Shown piece after piece: positions 9,702-14,398 of a DNA stretch of 14,398 nt; within the stretch, counting starts at the first letter, position 1; the number at the start of each line of letters is the position of its first letter. This DNA comes from Gammaproteobacteria bacterium UBA7376 (lineage in GTDB: Bacteria; Pseudomonadota; Gammaproteobacteria; Pseudomonadales; Azotimanducaceae), in contig DKNY01000018.1 in assembly GCA_002470275.1 (NCBI GenBank), positions 1 to 14,398 of the forward strand. The letters are read 5' to 3'. A program made the position numbers and the translations under genes. The notes beneath the pieces are model-generated. The model saw nothing but the letters and a program-made list of their open reading frames with translations. It did no database searches and had not been told where the DNA came from.

Positions 9702-9724
9702 GGGTCCTGTCGACCCTTCGGGTC
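9702..9724 (+). repeat. overlapping alternative hairpins GGGTC / GACCC / GGGTC
   Basis: GGGTC (9702-9706) can pair with GACCC (9712-9716), which can instead pair with GGGTC (9720-9724) across a TTC loop. The two 5-bp stems share the middle arm and are mutually exclusive, as in attenuators. The arms are short and no T-run follows within 10 bases, so function is uncertain. Confidence 0.3.
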
Positions 9725-9770
9725 CTTGAACTCCTACATTCAATGAGCGACGGTCAAACGATTGAGTCTG

Positions 9771-9809
9771 ATCGTCACTCTTGGGAAGATTCCCCTCAGG
9801 AATGACGAT
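9771..9809 (+). repeat. nested inverted repeat, possible structured RNA
   Basis: ATCGTCA (9771-9777) is the exact reverse complement of TGACGAT (9803-9809). Between them GGGAA (9783-9787) and TTCCC (9790-9794) are also complementary, giving a GGGA/TCCC stem with a tetraloop inside the outer stem. The unpaired internal stretches are unequal (5 and 8 bases). It may be an RNA element in the carboxylase leader or the eda 3' region, or a protein-binding site. Confidence 0.3.
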
Positions 9810-10060
9810 GATCCAATTCATAGTGGATTTCGGCTTCTGGAGGGGATAGTTCATGTTGCTAACCAAACAAGCCTGCGCCGGTGCCCTGTTACGGTGGAGT
9901 GGGTCGTTCCAGTTCGGGAGCGATACCGGGTTACGCCAGGCATGAGGGCTGATGCTTAGGTAGGGTGACCATTCGGAGGCAGGAGGCTTACCCCTGTCCG
10001 AGGCGTGGTGTCTTAGGGCGGGTCGTCGTTCCTAGCCTGCCGAGCACCCTGCAGCAGCGG

Positions 10061-10086
10061 TGCCGACAATTGGTGGCGCCGGCACT
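10061..10086 (+). repeat. hairpin just upstream of the carboxylase gene
   Basis: GTGCCG near 10061 and CGGCAC near 10081 are exact reverse complements separated by about 14 bases that include GGCGCC. The element ends about 40 bases before the carboxylase ATG, so it would lie in the 5' leader or overlap its promoter. Six base pairs alone do not establish a role. Confidence 0.25.
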
Positions 10087-10124
10087 GGGCAAAGCAGCAG
10101 AATAATAAGCAGTGAGGGATAGAT

Positions 10125-13100
10125 ATGGGCTTTAAAGGTGTGCTGATCGCCAATCGGGGCGAGATAGCAATACGCATTGCTCGTGCTGTGCAAGATTTAA
10201 ACCTGCGCGCAGTGGCGGTTTACTCAGAAGATGATGCGGCAAGCCTGCATACCCGTGTAGCGGATGAGGCGGTGAGCCTTGAAGGCTTGGGCGCGCGCGC
10301 CTACCTGAATATTGATGGAGTGATCGACGCGGCCAAGGCCGCCCATTGCGACGCCATCCATCCTGGATACGGCTTTCTCTCCGAGCAGGCTGAATTTGCA
10401 ACGGCCTGTGCGCAGGCCGGTATCAAATTTATCGGGCCTTCCGTCCAACATCTGAGCCTGTTTGGCGATAAGGCCCGTGCTCGAGCAGCCGCCACTGCAG
10501 CTGATGTGCCTGTCCTTGCGGGCATTGATCGATCGGTGACCCTCGAGCAAGCCCATGCATTTTTCGACCAGCACCCACAGGGCATCATTATCAAAGCCTT
10601 GGCTGGCGGTGGGGGCCGCGGCACGCGTGCGGTCACGGATAAGGCGGCGCTGGACGACGCGTTCGCTCGCTGTCAGTCCGAGGCTAAGGCCGCCTTTGGT
10701 GTGGAAGACGTCTATGTGGAAGTCTTTATGCAGCAGGCGCGGCATATTGAGGTGCAAATCATCGGTGATGAGTCTGGCAACATTGCACATCTGGGGGAGC
10801 GAGAGTGCTCTGCCCAACGACGCAACCAGAAGGTCGTGGAAATTGCACCCGCGCCAGCCTTGGACGATGCGCTGCGTCAGTGCATCATCGATGCTGCCGT
10901 GCGGTTTGCCCGAAAGGAGGGCTACCAGAGCCTGGGCACCTTCGAGTTTTTAGTGAATGCATCAGGTGACGCTCCAGAGTTTGTCTTTATCGAGGCCAAC
11001 GCACGGCTGCAGGTAGAACATACCGTCACCGAAGAGGTGACCGGCGTGGATCTGGTGCAAAGCCAGATACGAGTGGCTGCTGGCGAGGAGCTTGAAGACA
11101 TGCACTTGGCTCAGGGCGCCAAGCCTCGTGGTTATGCGATTCAAGCCAGAGTAAATATGGAGACCCTGAATCAAGATGGTTCCGTTGTGCCCGCCTCCGG
11201 CAGGCTAACGGCATATGAAACGCCCAACGGTCCCGGCGTAAGAACGGATGGCTTTGGCTATGTGGGGTATCAAACGTCGACCGCCTTCGATTCGCTGCTG
11301 GCCAAGGTCGTGGTCTCTAGCGCTGGGCCTGATTTTTCCGCTGTGTGCGCAAAGATGGTTCGTGCCCTGGCCGAATTTCGCATCGAGGGACTCAAGGCTA
11401 ATACCGACTTTTTGAAGAATATCGTAAACCACGAGGACTTTATTAAGGGCGCCATTCATACCCGCTGGGTGGACGAGCATATGCAGATGCTCGCGGCACC
11501 TTCGCCTCAACGGGATCGCTTCGTTGCCATCGAACCAAGCCAGCCGGTTGATGGCTTTGCCGGTGCTCGAATAGATACATCGGACCCCTTGGCTCTCTTT
11601 GCTCACGACGCTGAGGTTAAATCACGACGAGAGGAGGTGGTGCAGGAAGCACCAACCCTAGCGGGTCCAGATGGGTCCGTGGGCGTCAGCTCCCCAATTC
11701 AGGGAACGATTGTTGCCATCGAGGTTCAGGTTGGCGACGAGGTTCGGGCGGGACAGTCGCTAGCCGTTGTAGAAGCCATGAAAATGGAACATGTCATTGC
11801 GGCGGACTTCGACGGCATCGTGCGCCAGGTGACCATGGCTCGGGGGGACGTCGTGCGGGAGGCCTATCCCATTGTCTTTGTTGAGGAGGCGGAGGTATCG
11901 GGGGGTGGTAACCAGGTTGCTGACGAAATTGACCTCGACCACATTCGTGGCGATCTGCAAGAAAATATCGACCGTCATGCCCTGACCCTGGACGAAAATA
12001 GGGCAGAAGCCGTCGCCAAGCGTCATGCGCGGGGCGGGCGTATGCCCCGAGAAAATATTGCTGAACTTCTGGATACAGGCTCATTCAAGGAGTACTGGCC
12101 GCTGATCGTGGCCCGTCAGCACAAGCGCCATGACGTGCAGAGCCTGCGCGAACGAACACCGGGGGACGGCCTGGTCGCGGGCACGGGTACGGTCAATGCA
12201 GAGCTGTTCGGTGATGAGGCGGCGCGGGCCATGGTGGTTCATTATGACTATTCGGTACTCGCCGGCACCCAGGGTGCACGCAATCACTACAAGCAAGATC
12301 GCATGTTTGAACTGGCACTCCAGTGGCGTTTGCCGGTGATACTTTTTGGCGAGGGCGGTGGCGGTCGCCCCGGGGATGACAGTACCGGGCCTGCGGTGGC
12401 ATTCGATACCCCTACCTTTGCCACTTTTTCAAAACTCTCTGGTGCCGTGCCCCTCGTTGGTATCAATCACGGACGCTGTTTTGCGGGCAACACGGCCCTG
12501 CTCGCCTGCTGTGATGTCATTATTGCCACCCAGGATTCAACCATCGCCATGGGCGGTCCGGCCATGATCGAGGGCGGTGGCTTGGGCATCTATACCCCTG
12601 AAGAGGTTGGTCCCATGTCCTTCCAGGTGCCCAACGGGGTGGTGGATATCTTGGTGCGCGACGAAGCCGAAGCGGTGCAGGTCGCCAAGCAGTACCTGAG
12701 TTATTTTCAGGGTAGGGTGGCCGACTGGGTGGCGCCAGACCAGCGCAAGCTCCGTCACATCGTCCCGGAGAATCGGCTGCGCCTTTACGATATGCGCGAC
12801 ATCATCAATACCATCGCCGATGTCGGTTCGGTACTGGAGATACGTAAGGATTTCGCGGTAGGCATCATCACCTGCTTTATCCGAATAGAGGGTAGGGCCA
12901 TGGGCGTTATTGCTAACAATCCTCACCACCTAGCTGGGGCAATTGATTCCGATGGTGCGGATAAGGGCGCGCGATTTATTCAGTTGTGCGATGCATTCGA
13001 TATCCCGATTCTAAGTCTGATCGACTGCCCCGGCATGATGGTTGGGCCAGAAGTTGAAGCAACGGCCCTCGTGCGCCACTGCGTGCGCATGTTCAACGCC

Positions 13101-13499
13101 GGTGCCAACCTAACCACCCCCCTATTCAGCGCGGTGGTGCGCAAGGCCTACGGCCTGGGTGCCCAAGCGATGTGCGGTGCTGGTGCCCTGGTCGGGTTCT
13201 TCACGGTGGCCTGGCCGACGGCTGAGTTTGCGGGGATGAACATTGAAGGTGCCGTCAAGCTGGGCTATCGCAAAGAGTTAATGGCCATCGAGGATCCAGA
13301 AGAGCGGGCAAAGGAATTTCAGGAACGTGTGGACAGAGCCTATGAATCAGCTAAGGCCGTCAACGCTGCGGCTGGTGGTGGGCTTGATGATGTGATTGAT
13401 CCCGCAGAAACCCGTTCCTGGGTGGCTGAAAGCCTAAAGCGGCTACCGCCAACGCCCGAACGCAGGGAGAAGAAGTATCCCTTTGTCGACACTTGGTAG
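10125..13499 (+). CDS. single-chain biotin-dependent acyl-CoA carboxylase (BC-BCCP-CT fusion)
   Basis: A 1124-residue protein holding every activity needed for ATP- and biotin-dependent carboxylation of an acyl-CoA. The biotin carboxylase domain (about 1-450) begins KGVLIANRGEIAIRI and shows the ATP-grasp loop KALAGGGGRGTR (157-168), ERECSAQRRNQKVVEIAP (225-242), EANARLQVEHTVTEEVTG (290-307) and closing HTRWVDEH. A linker of about 70 residues leads to the biotinyl domain (about 520-588), with the biotin lysine Lys553 in VEAMKMEHV. The carboxyltransferase follows: N half about 600-865 (HARGGRMPREN, FGEGGGGRPGDD, GRCFAGN, PAMIEGGGLGIYTPEEVG), C half about 880-1124 (GVIANNP, DCPGMMVGPEVE, SAVVRKAYGLGAQAM, PTAEFAGMNIEGAV). 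The order and size match the one-chain long-chain acyl-CoA carboxylases described from Mycobacterium avium. The acyl substrate cannot be read from sequence. The ATG at 10125 follows GAGGG by 6 bases. Confidence 0.94.
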   Translation: MGFKGVLIANRGEIAIRIARAVQDLNLRAVAVYSEDDAASLHTRVADEAVSLEGLGARAYLNIDGVIDAAKAAHCDAIHPGYGFLSEQAEFATACAQAGIKFIGPSVQHLSLFGDKARARAAATAADVPVLAGIDRSVTLEQAHAFFDQHPQGIIIKALAGGGGRGTRAVTDKAALDDAFARCQSEAKAAFGVEDVYVEVFMQQARHIEVQIIGDESGNIAHLGERECSAQRRNQKVVEIAPAPALDDALRQCIIDAAVRFARKEGYQSLGTFEFLVNASGDAPEFVFIEANARLQVEHTVTEEVTGVDLVQSQIRVAAGEELEDMHLAQGAKPRGYAIQARVNMETLNQDGSVVPASGRLTAYETPNGPGVRTDGFGYVGYQTSTAFDSLLAKVVVSSAGPDFSAVCAKMVRALAEFRIEGLKANTDFLKNIVNHEDFIKGAIHTRWVDEHMQMLAAPSPQRDRFVAIEPSQPVDGFAGARIDTSDPLALFAHDAEVKSRREEVVQEAPTLAGPDGSVGVSSPIQGTIVAIEVQVGDEVRAGQSLAVVEAMKMEHVIAADFDGIVRQVTMARGDVVREAYPIVFVEEAEVSGGGNQVADEIDLDHIRGDLQENIDRHALTLDENRAEAVAKRHARGGRMPRENIAELLDTGSFKEYWPLIVARQHKRHDVQSLRERTPGDGLVAGTGTVNAELFGDEAARAMVVHYDYSVLAGTQGARNHYKQDRMFELALQWRLPVILFGEGGGGRPGDDSTGPAVAFDTPTFATFSKLSGAVPLVGINHGRCFAGNTALLACCDVIIATQDSTIAMGGPAMIEGGGLGIYTPEEVGPMSFQVPNGVVDILVRDEAEAVQVAKQYLSYFQGRVADWVAPDQRKLRHIVPENRLRLYDMRDIINTIADVGSVLEIRKDFAVGIITCFIRIEGRAMGVIANNPHHLAGAIDSDGADKGARFIQLCDAFDIPILSLIDCPGMMVGPEVEATALVRHCVRMFNAGANLTTPLFSAVVRKAYGLGAQAMCGAGALVGFFTVAWPTAEFAGMNIEGAVKLGYRKELMAIEDPEERAKEFQERVDRAYESAKAVNAAAGGGLDDVIDPAETRSWVAESLKRLPPTPERREKKYPFVDTW

Positions 13500-13528
13500 G
13501 GGCCGGATGGTCTTAATCTTGGCCTGGG

Positions 13529-14398
13529 TCAGCCCGGCTGCTGTGCGTAATGCAGCGCCAAGCAGAGGGTGAGGATCAGCAGGAAGGCGGCCAGCAAAGT
13601 GACGATTAGGGATGGGCGAATATTGTGCTGGCGCGATTTATCGAGCACTGCCCCCGAGGCAGCCGCCTCCAGGGCAGAGGGTCCAAAACTAGCGCCCAGG
13701 TGGGTTATGCTCGCGGCCACCACGAAGCCGATCACATTCCACCAAAGCCAGGAGACATCAGGCAGCAGGGCGGCCACCACAAGATTCGTGAGGATACCCG
13801 CGCAGAATCCAAGCAGTGCCCAGGTCTCCGATATCCGTGACAGCAGCAGGGCGCTGCCAATGAGCGCCAGCAGGGGGCCATTAACCATGGAGCCCACTTT
13901 GTTTACTGCCTCAAGCACCGTTGGGGCGATATTGTCCACCTGAAACGAAAACGCCACGGCGAACATTGCCCAACCCAGGGTGCAAAGTCGGCCATAAAGC
14001 AGCAGCCGTCCAGGTGCTGTCTCCGGGGATAGACGCGGTCGAACAAAGTCCTCAAGAGTGACGGCGGCCAGACTGTTGAGGGCCGAATCAATAGATGACA
14101 TGGCCGCAGCAATGATCCCAACCATAATCAGGCCGACCACGCCTGGCGTGAAATACTCCACGACAAAGGCAGGGAAAACCATGTTCAGGTTCGGCGCGCC
14201 GGTAGCGAGCGTGGGCAGGTGCTGCATAAAGCTCGCATCTTGACTGGCCAGGACCGCAAGGCCCAGGCCCAGAAAGCAGTAGAGCAGCACAAGGGGGAAT
14301 CGCAGCAGGCCATTGAGCAGCAGAACCTTCTGGGTTTCCTCCACAGACCGGGTGGCGAGAATGCGCTGGGCCTGGCTCTGATCGCAGCCATAGTAGGC
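13529..14398 (-). CDS. sodium/solute symporter (SSF) family transporter, C-terminal part (cut by right edge)
   Basis: The last 289 residues of an inner-membrane transporter that couples solute uptake to sodium. The frame is open to the final base, so the start lies beyond the window; the internal GTG at 14344 is not a start. The fragment opens with YYGCDQSQAQRILATRS, the SSF family motif after the core helices. About six or seven hydrophobic spans follow: LLRFPLVLLYCFLGLGLAVL, VVGLIMVGIIAAAMSSIDSA, LGWAMFAVAFSF, LLALIGSALLL, WALLGFCAGILTNLVVAALL, WWNVIGFVVAASITHL and a C-terminal LIVTLLAAFLLILTLCLAL. The AAAMSSIDSALNS segment belongs to the sodium-site helix in this family. Sugars, amino acids, carboxylates and sialic acid are all carried by relatives, so the substrate is open. 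It converges with the carboxylase gene, 29 bases away. Confidence 0.92.
   Translation of the reverse strand, partial: AYYGCDQSQAQRILATRSVEETQKVLLLNGLLRFPLVLLYCFLGLGLAVLASQDASFMQHLPTLATGAPNLNMVFPAFVVEYFTPGVVGLIMVGIIAAAMSSIDSALNSLAAVTLEDFVRPRLSPETAPGRLLLYGRLCTLGWAMFAVAFSFQVDNIAPTVLEAVNKVGSMVNGPLLALIGSALLLSRISETWALLGFCAGILTNLVVAALLPDVSWLWWNVIGFVVAASITHLGASFGPSALEAAASGAVLDKSRQHNIRPSLIVTLLAAFLLILTLCLALHYAQQPG

Larger units (their letters stand above)
9579..10124. other. 546-base gap between eda and the carboxylase gene, no convincing gene
   Basis: Both flanking genes read rightward, so this stretch should hold the end of the eda transcript and the promoter or leader of the carboxylase. Frames of about 60-120 codons exist on both strands but have unnatural composition and no family resemblance. 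Several short inverted repeats cluster here, three of which are listed separately. None has a T-run making it an obvious terminator. No tRNA-like or riboswitch core that I know is visible, and I could not place a convincing promoter. Confidence 0.55.

Noticed and set aside
9504..9959. ORFs of about 60-120 codons on both strands over the eda end and the following gap
   Set aside because: Unnatural residue composition, no ribosome sites of note, no family resemblance, and partial overlap with the certain eda frame.
13521..13537. CTGGG-TCAG-CCCGG hairpin between the convergent carboxylase and symporter genes
   Set aside because: Five pairs including one G-T wobble, no T-run on either strand, and it overlaps the symporter stop; not enough to call a bidirectional terminator.

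Overview
The window looks like chromosomal DNA of a heterotrophic gammaproteobacterium, quite possibly marine. This is inferred from the Escherichia-like KDPG aldolase, the clustered Entner-Doudoroff genes, a secreted S9 peptidase and a sodium/solute symporter; no marker gene fixes the taxonomy. Nine protein genes can be named with confidence, two of them cut by the window edges. I found no rRNA, tRNA, CRISPR array, transposase or phage gene by eye.

Left part (1-3653): the tail of an alpha/beta hydrolase on the + strand runs convergently into two minus-strand genes, a branched-chain amino acid aminotransferase with a TTG start and an exported prolyl-oligopeptidase-family serine peptidase. A 1.2-kb gap (3654-4871) then separates this minus-strand pair from the + strand operon. 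It holds no recognisable gene. It does contain a 53-codon minus-strand ORF, a 197-codon minus-strand open frame that meets the peptidase start in an ATGA overlap, a perfect 10-bp inverted repeat, and a 14-codon ORF just ahead of the operon.

Middle (4872-9578): four + strand genes, edd, zwf, pgl and eda, lie 68, 2 and 14 bases apart and very probably form one operon. Together they take glucose 6-phosphate through 6-phosphogluconolactone, 6-phosphogluconate and KDPG to pyruvate and glyceraldehyde 3-phosphate, so the complete phosphorylated Entner-Doudoroff route is present. Neither glucokinase nor the usual regulator HexR is inside the window.

Right part (9579-14398): a 546-base gap with several short inverted repeats precedes a single-chain 1124-residue acyl-CoA carboxylase carrying biotin carboxylase, biotin carrier and both carboxyltransferase halves. 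It converges, 29 bases apart, on a minus-strand SSF-family transporter that runs off the right edge. Most of the window is ordinary central metabolism. I did not find a clearly novel system; the best leads are the one-chain carboxylase and the two unexplained gaps.
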